Below, one piece after another: positions 1-9,433 of a stretch of DNA of 47,933 nt. The DNA comes from Candidatus Omnitrophota bacterium (GTDB lineage: Bacteria > Omnitrophota > Gorgyraeia > 2-02-FULL-51-18). The notes under the pieces were generated by a model. That model saw nothing but the letters and a program-made list of their open reading frames with translations. It had not been told where the DNA came from and ran no database searches. The stretch covers positions 1-47,933 of the forward strand of contig JACPWF010000012.1 of assembly GCA_016197155.1 (NCBI GenBank), given 5' to 3'. The position numbers and the translations under genes were made by a program. Numbering within the stretch: position 1 is the stretch's first letter; every line of letters begins with the position of its first letter.

Positions 1-345
1 CAGGACGCCGAGATCGAAAAGATCACGCAGTTTATCAAATCCCAGAGAAAGGCCGTTTACCACGAGGCGGTGACCCAGTCCCAGGACAAAAGGCAGGCGT
101 TCGGCGATTTCAAGCGCGATGAGATCTACGACGAGGCCAAGCGCGTGGTTCTCGAAGGCGGTCAGGCCTCGGTTTCGATGGTTCAAAGAAGGCTCGGCGT
201 GGGCTACACGCGCGCCGCGCGGCTCATCGACATGATGGAGGAAGACGGCATCGTCGGCCCGTATCGCGGCGCCAAACCCAGGGAAATTCTCGTGGAGCGC
301 CCCTCCGGGTCCGCGCCCGAGGGCGAGCCCAAAGAAAACGCATGA
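1..345 (+). CDS. ftsK: DNA translocase FtsK, C-terminal gamma (winged-helix) domain; 5' truncated by window
   Basis: Frame open from base 1; QRRLGVGYTRAARLIDMMEEDGIVGPYRGAKPREIL is the FtsK gamma-domain signature. Confidence 0.93.
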   Translation, partial: QDAEIEKITQFIKSQRKAVYHEAVTQSQDKRQAFGDFKRDEIYDEAKRVVLEGGQASVSMVQRRLGVGYTRAARLIDMMEEDGIVGPYRGAKPREILVERPSGSAPEGEPKENA

Positions 346-1133
346 CAGCCATCGGCCATCATTTAAAAGAAGCCAGAAACAAAAAAGGCGTTTCTTTGGA
401 GGAGGCCTACGCCCTCACCAAGATTCATCCCCACGTCCTCCAGTCTCTTGAGGAGGACAAATTTGAAAAACTTCCAAGCCCGCTTTTTGTTAAAAGTTTT
501 CTGAAGACCTACGCGGAGTTTCTGGAGCTCGATCCCCGCGAAATGATCGAGACCTACGAGAAAGAAAAAAAGAAGGACCCCGAGCAGATCCTTTTCATCA
601 AGCCCGCCGGCACGCGCGAAACCGCGCTGGACCGCGCGCGGGTTTCGCTGGCGCCGATCGCCACGTTCGCGGGATTCCTGGCGGTGATCGCGGCCGCACT
701 TTTTTTATTCAAATTCGCCGGAGGGTTTCTCGTTAAAAATATTCATCTTCCCACCCGCGCGCCGCGGAACGCGGCCTCGCTCAAGCCGAAGGCCGTCTCC
801 GCCAAAAAAGAATCCGCCGTCTCGGAGGAATGGCTGAGAAGCCCCGAGGCGCGCAATTTTCCCAAAGTGGACAGGAAGACCCCCCTGCGTCTCGAGGTGA
901 AGGCCACGGACAACGTGTGGCTGCGCGTGACCTGCGACGGCAAGGTGCTTTTCGAGTCGACGCTGAAACGCGGCGCCGTGGAATCGTGGGCGGCGGATGA
1001 ATCGATCGAGATCTGGACGGGGAACCCCTCGGGGATGCAGCTTGTCCTCAACAACCAACCGCTCGGCTCGCTCGGAAAAACCATCGTGAAAAAAATGATC
1101 GTGAGCCGCGAGGGGATTAAAAAAATTGCTTAA
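342..1133 (+). CDS. rodZ: RodZ-like protein: N-terminal HTH, TM segment, C-terminal DUF4115-like domain
   Basis: GHHLKEARNKKGVSLEEAYALTKI HTH, TM around LAPIATFAGFLAVIAAALFLF, C-term WLRVTCDGKVLFESTLKRG; ATGA overlap with ftsK. Confidence 0.8.
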   Translation: MTAIGHHLKEARNKKGVSLEEAYALTKIHPHVLQSLEEDKFEKLPSPLFVKSFLKTYAEFLELDPREMIETYEKEKKKDPEQILFIKPAGTRETALDRARVSLAPIATFAGFLAVIAAALFLFKFAGGFLVKNIHLPTRAPRNAASLKPKAVSAKKESAVSEEWLRSPEARNFPKVDRKTPLRLEVKATDNVWLRVTCDGKVLFESTLKRGAVESWAADESIEIWTGNPSGMQLVLNNQPLGSLGKTIVKKMIVSREGIKKIA

Positions 1134-2463
1134 AGTGTCTCTCGTCAGCCTCGGATGCGCGCGCACGCTCATGGACTCCGAAGTCGCCCTCGGGGGACTC
1201 GCGGCCCAAGGTTACGAGGTCGTCTCGGATGTAAAACAAGCGGACGTGGCGATCGTGAACACCTGCGGCTTCATCGAGGAGGCCAAGGTCGAATCGATCG
1301 AAACCATACTCGAACTTTGCCGCGAAAAGAAAAAAGGCCGGCTCGGCGCGGTCGTGGTTTTGGGGTGCCTGGCCCAGCGCTACGGGAAGGAATTGGGCGA
1401 GGAACTGAAGGAAGTCGACGGGATCATCGGGACGAACCATTACGGGGATCTGGCGCGGCTCCTCGAACCTTTAAAGAATAAAAAGAAGGCCCGCGTTTTT
1501 GAGGTCAGGGAAAAGCCGCGCTATCTTTTGGATGAACACTCGCCGCGCCACTCGCTGACGCCGCCGCATCTGGCCTACGTCAAAATTTCCGAAGGCTGTA
1601 TCAACGCCTGCTCCTACTGCGTGATTCCCCGCATGAAAGGCCCGCACCGCTCGCGGACGATCGATTCGGTTTTGAATGAAATTAAAAAAATAGCGGGCGA
1701 GCGCAAGCTTTCCGAGATCAATCTGATCGGCCAGGACACCGCCGCGTTCGGTTTTGACCGGAGCCGCGCGTTTGAACTGCCGCTCCTTCTCCAGAAAATC
1801 GCCGACCAGAACCTCGTGCCGTGGGTGCGGCTTTTGTACGCGCATCCGGGACACGTGACGGACGAACTCATCGACGCGATGGCTCGTAACGAAACCATTT
1901 GCAAGTACGTGGACTTTCCGATCGAGCACAGCCATGACGACATGCTCCGGCGCATGAACCGCGGCGTTTCGCGCGCCAAAATGGAATGGGGGATCGAAAC
2001 GTTCCGCAAAAAAATTCCGGGGGTGGCGATCCGCACGACCGTGATCGTCGGATTTCCCGGCGAGACCGAGGAAGAATTCCGCGACCTCATGGATTTTCTA
2101 AAAGACGCGCGTTTTGAGCGCGTCGGCGCTTTTGAATTTTCCGAAGAAGAAGGCGCGCGCGCCTACGGCATGGACGGCCAGATCCCGAAGGCGGTCAAGC
2201 GGGAGCGCTTCAACGCCGTCATGGCCCAGCAGATGGAGATCTCGCGCGGGATTCATGAAGCTCAAATCGGCCGCGAGGTCGAGGTCCTGATTGACGAGCG
2301 CCCGGCGGACGAGGCGGGCGTTTTTTACGGACGCACCCAGGCGGACGCGCCCGAGGTGGACGGCCAGGCCATTGTCCATTCCGAAAAAAATCTGGAACAG
2401 GGAGAATTTGTAAAAATGCGCGTCACCGACGCGCTGGAGTATGATTTGATCGGCGCATGCTGA
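1126..2463 (+). CDS. rimO: Ribosomal protein S12 methylthiotransferase RimO (TTG start)
   Basis: SLGCARTLMDSE, radical SAM CINACSYCVIP, C-terminal TRAM-like region. Confidence 0.93.
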   Translation: MLKVSLVSLGCARTLMDSEVALGGLAAQGYEVVSDVKQADVAIVNTCGFIEEAKVESIETILELCREKKKGRLGAVVVLGCLAQRYGKELGEELKEVDGIIGTNHYGDLARLLEPLKNKKKARVFEVREKPRYLLDEHSPRHSLTPPHLAYVKISEGCINACSYCVIPRMKGPHRSRTIDSVLNEIKKIAGERKLSEINLIGQDTAAFGFDRSRAFELPLLLQKIADQNLVPWVRLLYAHPGHVTDELIDAMARNETICKYVDFPIEHSHDDMLRRMNRGVSRAKMEWGIETFRKKIPGVAIRTTVIVGFPGETEEEFRDLMDFLKDARFERVGAFEFSEEEGARAYGMDGQIPKAVKRERFNAVMAQQMEISRGIHEAQIGREVEVLIDERPADEAGVFYGRTQADAPEVDGQAIVHSEKNLEQGEFVKMRVTDALEYDLIGAC

Positions 2464-3011
2464 ACCTGCCGAACGTCCTCACCTGCTCGCGCTTTTTTCT
2501 CGCCATTCTTTTCACGTTTTTCCTCTTTTTTCAAAAAGGGATCTGGAACACGACCGCCTTTCTTCTTTTTGTGCTGGCCTCGCTGACCGATTATTGGGAC
2601 GGGCGGATTGCCAGGGAAAAGAATGAGGTGACGAGCTTCGGCCGCTTCATGGACCCCCTGGCCGACAAGATGCTGACCCTTTCGGCCTTCGCGGCGTTTG
2701 CGGTGATGCGCCTCGTGCCCTGGTGGGCCGTCGGGGCGGTTGTCGCCAGGGACCTCGCCGTGACTGTTTTTCGTCTCGGCCTGCCGAGCCAGGCCGCGGC
2801 GCTCGGCGCGCGCTCGAGCGGAAAAAACAAAACCATTTTCCAAGTGTCTTTCATTTTAATCGTCCTTCTTTATCTCGTGCTCGCCAAAACGTCTTTCTGG
2901 CGGCCGGAGTGGACGGCGCTGGCGCGGCGCGGCATCGAGTGGGGGATGATGGCCGTTGTGTTTGTCACGCTCTGGAGCGGTGTCCGCTATCTCTGGATGA
3001 ACCGGAAATGA
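2457..3011 (+). CDS. pgsA: CDP-diacylglycerol--glycerol-3-phosphate 3-phosphatidyltransferase
   Basis: CDP-alcohol phosphatidyltransferase motif DYWDGRIAREKNEVTSFGRFMDPLADK. Confidence 0.88.
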   Translation: MLNLPNVLTCSRFFLAILFTFFLFFQKGIWNTTAFLLFVLASLTDYWDGRIAREKNEVTSFGRFMDPLADKMLTLSAFAAFAVMRLVPWWAVGAVVARDLAVTVFRLGLPSQAAALGARSSGKNKTIFQVSFILIVLLYLVLAKTSFWRPEWTALARRGIEWGMMAVVFVTLWSGVRYLWMNRK

Positions 3012-3463
3012 ATTTTTTGGTAAGGCTGGCGGCCACTTTTTTCTGGGTGGGGTACCTGCCCCTGGCGCCGGGGACTTTCGGGAGTCTGGCGGGGGCGCTC
3101 ATCGCCTGGTTTTTTTATCCGGAACTCGCGATTCTCGCGGGAGTTTTCACGGTCACGGGTTTTTTGGTTTGTCGCCCCGCCCAGCGTGTCTTGCGCGGCA
3201 TCGACCCGCCGGAGTTTGTGTTGGATGAGGTGTGTGGGATGATGCTGAGCGTGGCGGCCCTTCCGAAAACACCGATTCTATTCGCCGCGGCGTTTCTTCT
3301 TTTTCGGGCGCTCGATATTTACAAGCCCTGGCCGGTCTCGCGGATTCAGGCCTGGAAAAATCCGATCGGGATCCTAGCGGACGATCTGGCGGCGGGATTA
3401 TTCGTCAATTTGATTTTGCAGATTTTAGTAAATTCAAGGCTTCTGTCACCGCTTTTTCCCTGA
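3008..3463 (+). CDS. pgpA: Phosphatidylglycerophosphatase A
   Basis: APGTFGSLAG and DPPEFVLDEVCGM; ATG at 3008 overlaps pgsA stop (the track ORF begins upstream in the same frame). Confidence 0.88.
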   Translation: MNFLVRLAATFFWVGYLPLAPGTFGSLAGALIAWFFYPELAILAGVFTVTGFLVCRPAQRVLRGIDPPEFVLDEVCGMMLSVAALPKTPILFAAAFLLFRALDIYKPWPVSRIQAWKNPIGILADDLAAGLFVNLILQILVNSRLLSPLFP

Positions 3464-3851
3464 TTTCCATCCGGTTTCCGGACAATTGAAATTTTTTGCA
3501 AATCATCTTTTTCGCCGTGGCGAGGGAAATGTAAACCAGGCCCACGGGTTTTTTCCGAGTGCCCCCGGAAGGGCCCGCGATGCCGGTGATGCCAATGCCG
3601 CAGTCGGTTTCGAAAAGCGCCCGGACATGGGCGGCCATTTTTTTGGCGACGGCGCCACTCACCGCGCCGAATTTTTTTAAGAGTCGATTGTCAATTCCCA
3701 AAAGCCGTCGTTTGACCGAGTCATGGTAGGCGATGATGCCGCCCCGGAAATAGTCCGAACTCCCCGGGACGTCCGTGATCCGCGCGGCGAGGAGCCCGCC
3801 CGTGCAGGATTCGGCGACGCTGACTGTGAAGGTTTTGGCGCGCATCACCAT
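3405..3851 (-). CDS. cinA: CinA C-terminal domain / nicotinamide-nucleotide amidase (PncC)
   Basis: SVAESCTGGLLAARITDVPGSSDYFRGGIIAYHDSVKRRLLGI and GITGIAGPSGGTRKKPVGLVYI. Confidence 0.92.
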   Translation of the reverse strand: MVMRAKTFTVSVAESCTGGLLAARITDVPGSSDYFRGGIIAYHDSVKRRLLGIDNRLLKKFGAVSGAVAKKMAAHVRALFETDCGIGITGIAGPSGGTRKKPVGLVYISLATAKKMICKKFQLSGNRMEIREKAVTEALNLLKSAKSN

Positions 3852-3853
3852 TG

Positions 3854-3881
3854 ATTATAATTAGTTATAGAACGTTCGCAA
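3854..3881 (-). promoter_or_regulatory. Predicted sigma70-type promoter for cinA
   Basis: Minus strand reads TTGCGA-N16-TATAAT just upstream of the cinA ATG. Confidence 0.5.
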
Positions 3882-3897
3882 CTAAATTTATCAAATC

Positions 3898-3935
3898 GGG
3901 GACTGTCCCTTTTTGCCCAAAAAGGGACAGTCCCC
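3898..3935. repeat. Perfect 17-bp inverted repeat GGGGACTGTCCCTTTTT-GCCC-AAAAAGGGACAGTCCCC (copy 1)
   Basis: Read directly; same arms at 28150-28187 with a different loop. Confidence 0.95.
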
Positions 3936-4026
3936 TGTAAAACGAAAGAAATTTAGAAAAAGTTTGAACGAAAATGAGGGGGGTCGTCGTCTAGTATAGT
4001 GAGGAGAAGCCCGGAGGGTGAACCCC

Positions 4027-4055
4027 TTTACAGGGCCCAAGACAGAAGGTATAAT
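4027..4055 (+). promoter_or_regulatory. Predicted recA promoter
   Basis: TTTACA (4027-4032) - N17 - TATAAT (4050-4055); -10 lies inside AAGGTATAATACCTT. Confidence 0.6.
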
Positions 4056-4100
4056 ACCTTTTCTCCCAAACACCACCGCAAACGGAGGCCGTAGAAGAAT

Positions 4101-5138
4101 ATGTCCCGCGTCTTGACCAAGGAAAAAAAAGAAGCACCAAAGGAAGTTTCGGAAAAGAAAAAGGCTTTGGATTTGGCCGTTTCCCAGATCGAAAAACATT
4201 TTGGGAAGGGCTCGATCATGACGCTGGGGCAGGATTTTAAAATGGACGTCCCGGCGATCCCAACGGGGGCGATTTCGCTCGACGTGGCGCTGGGGGTGGG
4301 CGGGATCCCGCGCGGGCGGGTGGTCGAAATTTTTGGGCCGGAGTCGAGCGGCAAGACGACGCTCACGCTCAGCGTCATTGCCCAGGCGCAGAAGCGAAAG
4401 GGCACGGCGGCTTTCATCGACGCGGAACACGCGTTTGACTCGACCTACGCGAAGAAGCTCGGCGTGAATCTGGACGACCTGTTGATTTCCCAGCCGGACA
4501 CGGGCGAGCAGGCGCTGGAAATCACGGAGATGCTCGTGCGCTCCAACGCGGTGGACATCATCGTGGTGGATTCCGTGGCGGCCCTGGTCCCCAAAGCGGA
4601 GATCGAGGGCGAGATGGGCGCGTCACACATGGGGCTTCAGGCGAGGCTCATGAGCCAGGCGCTTCGGAAATTGACGGCCGCTATCTCAAAATCAAAGGCC
4701 TCTCTTATTTTCATTAATCAATTGAGAGAAAAAATCGGCGTCATGTTCGGCAATCCCGAAACGACGCCGGGCGGACGCGCGCTCAAATTTTATTCCTCGG
4801 TGCGTCTCGACATCCGCCGCATCGCGCAGATCAAGCGCGGCGAGGAGATCGTCGGCGGCCGCGTGCGCGTGAAGGTCGTGAAAAATAAAGTCGCGCCCCC
4901 TTTCAAGCAGGCCGAGTTTGACCTCATGTACGACGAGGGCGTGTCGGCGGTCGGCAGTATTCTGGACATCGCCGAATCGTTTGAATTCGTCAAGCAAAGC
5001 GGCAGTTGGCTCCTCTACGGCGATGAGAAATTGGGCCAGGGCCGCGAAAACGCGAAGGCCTTTTTGCGCGAGAACCCGAAAGTCCTGAATGAGCTCGAAA
5101 AAAGAATTTTGGAGAGAGCGGCGCTCGTAAAAGTTTAG
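4101..5138 (+). CDS. recA: Recombinase RecA
   Basis: [12 protein letters not shown] Walker [38 protein letters not shown]. Confidence 0.98.
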   Translation: MSRVLTKEKKEAPKEVSEKKKALDLAVSQIEKHFGKGSIMTLGQDFKMDVPAIPTGAISLDVALGVGGIPRGRVVEIFGPESSGKTTLTLSVIAQAQKRKGTAAFIDAEHAFDSTYAKKLGVNLDDLLISQPDTGEQALEITEMLVRSNAVDIIVVDSVAALVPKAEIEGEMGASHMGLQARLMSQALRKLTAAISKSKASLIFINQLREKIGVMFGNPETTPGGRALKFYSSVRLDIRRIAQIKRGEEIVGGRVRVKVVKNKVAPPFKQAEFDLMYDEGVSAVGSILDIAESFEFVKQSGSWLLYGDEKLGQGRENAKAFLRENPKVLNELEKRILERAALVKV

Positions 5139-5170
5139 CGTTTTTTTGGACAGGATCGTTTGACCGGTTT

Positions 5171-5189
5171 GGCCCGCCAAAAGCGGGCC
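5171..5189 (+). other. GC-rich hairpin between recA and recX
   Basis: GGCCCGC-CAAAA-GCGGGCC; no following T-tract. Confidence 0.5.
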
Positions 5190-5212
5190 GAACTATTTAA
5201 AGGACAGGCGGA

Positions 5213-5695
5213 ATGGACGACCCAACCCGGCAATTGGCGGCCAAAAGCGACGCGCTCCGGCTTTTATCCTTCAAACCGCGCAGTGTGGAAGAACTCCGCG
5301 CGCGGCTGGCGCAAAAGAAAAAGTACACGGCCGAGACGATCGAGGAAGTGATCGCCCTTTTGACGAGGCAGGGTCTTTTGGATGACGTGAAATTCGCGAA
5401 ACTTTACGCCCACTCGCGCGTGCACACGCGCCCGGCCGGCCGGAGGCAGATTGAGCTGGACTTGAAAAAGAAGGGCCTGGGCCCCGAGCTCGTCGCCAAA
5501 ACGCTCGGGGAACTGGGTGATTACGATGAGAAACAGGCGGCGAAGGATCTGGTCTCGGGGCGTTTTCAAAAAATGACGGGTGTGTCCGCGGAAAAGAAAA
5601 AGGCGCGGCTCTTCGGATTTTTAGCGCGACGCGGATTTAAGACGGACGTGATCTTGAGCGCCCTCTCGGAGCTTTTTCATGATCTCGACGGATGA
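5213..5695 (+). CDS. recX: Regulatory protein RecX
   Basis: Directly downstream of recA; LSFKPRSVEELRARLAQK...IEEVIALLTRQGLLDDVKFAKLYAHSRV, GRRQIELDLKKKGL. Confidence 0.88.
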   Translation: MDDPTRQLAAKSDALRLLSFKPRSVEELRARLAQKKKYTAETIEEVIALLTRQGLLDDVKFAKLYAHSRVHTRPAGRRQIELDLKKKGLGPELVAKTLGELGDYDEKQAAKDLVSGRFQKMTGVSAEKKKARLFGFLARRGFKTDVILSALSELFHDLDG

Positions 5696-8201
5696 ACTGA
5701 GAAAACGGTACCTGGATTTCTTTAAGGAAAAAGGGCACCGCGTCTTTGAAAGCGATTCGCTCGTGCCCCGCGATGACCCGTCGCTTTTATTCACGGGCGC
5801 GGGGATGAACCCGTTTAAGCCTTATTTTCTGGGGCTGAAAAAAGACCTGCGCCGCGCGGCCAGCTGTCAGAAGTGCCTGCGCACCTCCGATCTCGATCGC
5901 GTGGGCAAGACCGCTTACCACCACAGTTTTTTTGAGATGCTCGGCAATTTTTCCTTCGGGGATTATTTTAAGGAAGAGGCCATCGCGTGGGGCTGGGAGT
6001 TTGTGACCGAGCGGCTCCGGCTCCCGAAAGAGCATTTGTGGGTTTCCGTTTACGAGAAGGACGACGAGGCCTACGGGATTTGGAAAAATAAGATCAAAAT
6101 TCCCGAGACGCGCATCGTGCGGATGGGCGCCGTGGATAATTTTTGGCCGTCGAACGCGCCGGCCGACGGGCCGAACGGGCCCTGCGGGCCCTGCTCTGAG
6201 ATTTACGTGGGGCGCGTGCCCGGAAAAGGGGTGGAGATCTGGAACCTCGTTTTCACGCAGTTTGACCGCCGGCCGGACGGTTCCTTACGCGACCTGCCGC
6301 AAAAAAATATCGACACGGGGATGGGCCTCGAGCGCACCGCGGCGGTTCTGCAGGGCGTCGCGAGCAATTTTGACACGGACCTTTTCCGGAAACTGCGCGG
6401 GGAATTGAAAGGTCTTTTGTCCGGCCCCGGCGGGAAGACCGACGAGGAAAACGCGGTGATGGACCACGTCCGCGCGATCGTTTTTTCGGTCGCGGACGGG
6501 GCGCTTCCCTCGAATGCCGGACGCGGGTATGTGGTCCGTAAAATGATCCGCCTGGCCAGCGACCACCTCCAGAAAGCGGGCGCGGCCGTTCCCGGTTCTC
6601 TGCACCGGCTTGTGCCGGCGGTGACGGGTCTCTACGGCGCCGTTTATCCGGAGATCGTCTCGCGCCAGAAATTGATCACGACGGTGATTGAAAATGAGGA
6701 ACGCGCTTTTTTGGAAATCGCCAGGATCCGCGTTCCTGAATTTAAGGAACTTTTGACAAAAACGGACAACCCCGCGAAGCTCGCGTTCACTTTTTACGAC
6801 ACGTACGGCCTGCCGTTCGAGCTCATCGAGGCCGCGGCCGCCTCGCAGAATATTTCAATCCCCCGGCAGGCCTTCGAGGCGTTTTTGAACGAACAAAAAA
6901 CCCGCTCGCGGCAGGGAAGTAAGATTTCGTCCGAAATCTTTTCGAAGAACGAGGCGCTTTCGCTCACCGAGGGCATTCCTCCGACGGCATTTTTGGGGTA
7001 TGAATGTCTCGAGACGCGGGCAAAATTATTAAAAATAATAAAAGGCGGTATTTTCATTTTTGATCAAACGCCGTTCTATGCCGAGGCGGGCGGACAGGTC
7101 GGCGACACCGGCGTGATCGAGGCCGAAGGTTTCGAGGCCAGGGTGACAAACACGCGGTGGCTCGACAAGGCGGTCCTGCACGAGGCGGCGGTGGAAAAAG
7201 GAACGCCGGAGATCGGCCGGGTGTATGCCCTGCGCGTGGAGGGCGCGCGCCGCGCGGCCATCATGAAAAACCACACGGCGACGCATCTTTTGCACAGCGC
7301 GCTCAGGAAGGTGCTCGGCGATCACGTGAAACAGAGCGGGTCGTTAGTGGCACCGGACTACCTGCGTTTTGATTTCACCCATTTCGGCGCCGTCGAGCCC
7401 GAAAAATTGGCCGCCGTGGAGGAGATGGTGAACGAAGAAGTTAAAAAAAATACCCGTCTCGATAAAAAAGTGGTCTCGAAAGCTGAGGCCCTGAAAGAAG
7501 GGGCCATCGCTTTCTTCGGGGAAAAGTACGGCGACGACGTGCGCGTGGTTTCGGTCGGGGATTTTTCGAAGGAGCTTTGCGGCGGGACGCACCTGAATTC
7601 CACGGGCGAAATCGGGCTCTTTAAAATCGTCTCCGAGGGCTCGATCCAGGCGGGTGTGCGCCGGATCGAGGCCGTGACGGGCGAGGCGGCGAGCCGGCGG
7701 GTCGAGGAGAGCCGCGTGGAACTGGAACGGTGGATGACCTTGAAGAAGTCCGAGGAGCGGGTCGGGATTTTGAAAAATAAATTGACCGGCCTTCTTTCGC
7801 AGAAAATGAAGGAGGCCGCGGACGGCCTTTTGGAGAAAGCGCCGAGCGTGGGCGGCGTGCGCCTCGTGTGCCTGGAAACGCCCCGCGCGGACGCGGAACT
7901 TCTAAAGGCCGCGGCTGAATATTTGAAAGGCAAAAAGGCCGAATTTGTGGCATTATTTCAAGCGGACTTCGAGGATAAATTCACCTACGCCGTGGCCGCG
8001 AGCGAAGGCATCGTGAAAAAAGGTTTTCATTCGGGGGCGGCGGTCAAAGAAATTTCACAGGGCCTCGGCGGTTCGGGCGGCGGCCGGGCGGATTTCGCTT
8101 TCGGCGGCGGCAAAGAACTGCCGGACCGGACGAAGGTCCTCACACTTGGCCGGCGGATCGTGGAGGCGCATTTGAAGGCCGCTTTGGGGAAAAATTTATG
8201 A
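5679..8201 (+). CDS. alaS: Alanyl-tRNA synthetase
   Basis: LFTGAGMNPFKPYFLG, HHSFFEMLGNFSFGDYFK, HTATHLLHSALRKVLGDHVKQSGS, CGGTH. Confidence 0.98.
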   Translation: MISTDELRKRYLDFFKEKGHRVFESDSLVPRDDPSLLFTGAGMNPFKPYFLGLKKDLRRAASCQKCLRTSDLDRVGKTAYHHSFFEMLGNFSFGDYFKEEAIAWGWEFVTERLRLPKEHLWVSVYEKDDEAYGIWKNKIKIPETRIVRMGAVDNFWPSNAPADGPNGPCGPCSEIYVGRVPGKGVEIWNLVFTQFDRRPDGSLRDLPQKNIDTGMGLERTAAVLQGVASNFDTDLFRKLRGELKGLLSGPGGKTDEENAVMDHVRAIVFSVADGALPSNAGRGYVVRKMIRLASDHLQKAGAAVPGSLHRLVPAVTGLYGAVYPEIVSRQKLITTVIENEERAFLEIARIRVPEFKELLTKTDNPAKLAFTFYDTYGLPFELIEAAAASQNISIPRQAFEAFLNEQKTRSRQGSKISSEIFSKNEALSLTEGIPPTAFLGYECLETRAKLLKIIKGGIFIFDQTPFYAEAGGQVGDTGVIEAEGFEARVTNTRWLDKAVLHEAAVEKGTPEIGRVYALRVEGARRAAIMKNHTATHLLHSALRKVLGDHVKQSGSLVAPDYLRFDFTHFGAVEPEKLAAVEEMVNEEVKKNTRLDKKVVSKAEALKEGAIAFFGEKYGDDVRVVSVGDFSKELCGGTHLNSTGEIGLFKIVSEGSIQAGVRRIEAVTGEAASRRVEESRVELERWMTLKKSEERVGILKNKLTGLLSQKMKEAADGLLEKAPSVGGVRLVCLETPRADAELLKAAAEYLKGKKAEFVALFQADFEDKFTYAVAASEGIVKKGFHSGAAVKEISQGLGGSGGGRADFAFGGGKELPDRTKVLTLGRRIVEAHLKAALGKNL

Positions 8202-9433
8202 AGGTGATTAAACCCGCGAGCAAAAAATTTCAAAAACTTTTTAACCGCTTCACCGTGCGCAACCGCCGCGTCGAGGAAAAGGTGCGCCGCATTCTGGAGG
8301 ACGTGAAAAACACGGGCGATGAGGCCCTGATCCGCTACACGCGGAAATTTGACCGCGTGAAATTGACACCCAGGGAACTGCGCGTCACCGAAGGCGAGAT
8401 CAACGGCGCCTATCAGAATATCAGCCCCGATTTTATCGCCGCGCTCAAGGTGGCGGTGGAGAACGTGAGCCAGTTTTACAAAAAACAGATCAAGCGCTCG
8501 TGGAAGACCCTGAGCGGGGACGGCGTCATTTTGGGAGAAAAGATCCGGCCTCTCGAGTCGGTGGGGATTTACATTCCCTCAGGCACCGCCCCCCTGCCGT
8601 CCACGGTGTACATGACGGTGCTGCCGGCGAAATTGGCGGGGGTGGAAAAGGTGTATCTCATCACCCCGCCCAACAAAGACAAAAACGTCGACCCGCATAT
8701 TTTGGCCGTGGCGAATCTTCTGAAAGTCGACGGCGTTTTCAAGGCCGGCGGCGCCCAGGCGATCGGGGCCTTCGCTTTCGGGACGCGGTCGATCCCGCGC
8801 GTGGACAAGATCATCGGTCCCGGAAACGCGTACGTGGCCGAGGCCAAGCGGCAGGTCTTCGGTTACTGCGACATCGACATGATCGCGGGGCCGACGGAGG
8901 TGGTGATCCTGGCGAACGATCACTCGGACCCCGATTTTGTCGCGGCGGACCTTCTGGCGCAGAGCGAGCATCACATGGGCACGGCGTTTCTGGTGACGAC
9001 TTCGAAACGTTTGGCCAAACTCGCCAAGAAAGTCCCGGCGCGCGGCTGGATCGTGGTCGTGAAAAATTTGAAAGAGGCGATCGACGTGATCAATCAGATC
9101 GCGCCCGAGCACCTTCAGATCATGGTGAAAAATCCGCAGAGGATCCTGAAAGACGTGAAGAGCGCGGGCGCCATCTTCATCGGACCCTACACGCCGACGG
9201 CGGTCGGGGACTACGTCGCGGGCCCGAGCCACGTCCTGCCGACGAACGGCACCGCGCGGTTTTTTTCCGGGATCTGCGTCACGGACTTTTTGAAACGCTC
9301 GCACGTCATTTCGTACAGCAAAAAGGCCCTCGAGAAAGTGAAGGAGCCGCTCGAGCGGCTGGCGTCGCTCGAGGGGCTGGTCAAACACATGGAGTCGGTG
9401 AAAATTCGATTTGAAAAAGCGGGGCACAAATGA
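8198..9433 (+). CDS. hisD: Histidinol dehydrogenase
   Basis: ESVGIYIPSGTAPLPSTVYMTVLPAKLAGV, DMIAGPTEVVILA, LLAQSEHHMGTAFLVT, GPSHVLPTNGTARFFSG. Confidence 0.97.
   Translation: MKVIKPASKKFQKLFNRFTVRNRRVEEKVRRILEDVKNTGDEALIRYTRKFDRVKLTPRELRVTEGEINGAYQNISPDFIAALKVAVENVSQFYKKQIKRSWKTLSGDGVILGEKIRPLESVGIYIPSGTAPLPSTVYMTVLPAKLAGVEKVYLITPPNKDKNVDPHILAVANLLKVDGVFKAGGAQAIGAFAFGTRSIPRVDKIIGPGNAYVAEAKRQVFGYCDIDMIAGPTEVVILANDHSDPDFVAADLLAQSEHHMGTAFLVTTSKRLAKLAKKVPARGWIVVVKNLKEAIDVINQIAPEHLQIMVKNPQRILKDVKSAGAIFIGPYTPTAVGDYVAGPSHVLPTNGTARFFSGICVTDFLKRSHVISYSKKALEKVKEPLERLASLEGLVKHMESVKIRFEKAGHK

Noticed and set aside
8500-9414. 304-aa + strand ORF overlapping hisD in another frame
   Set aside because: Arg/Gly/Pro-rich shadow ORF typical of high-GC coding DNA; hisD in the other frame is unambiguous.
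8579-9427. 282-aa antisense ORF opposite hisD (and similar long antisense ORFs at 28754-29782, 31993-33129, 38808-39989, 42890-43747)
   Set aside because: All are mirror ORFs of strongly conserved sense genes, His/Arg/Asp-rich, with no recognisable motifs or independent start signals.
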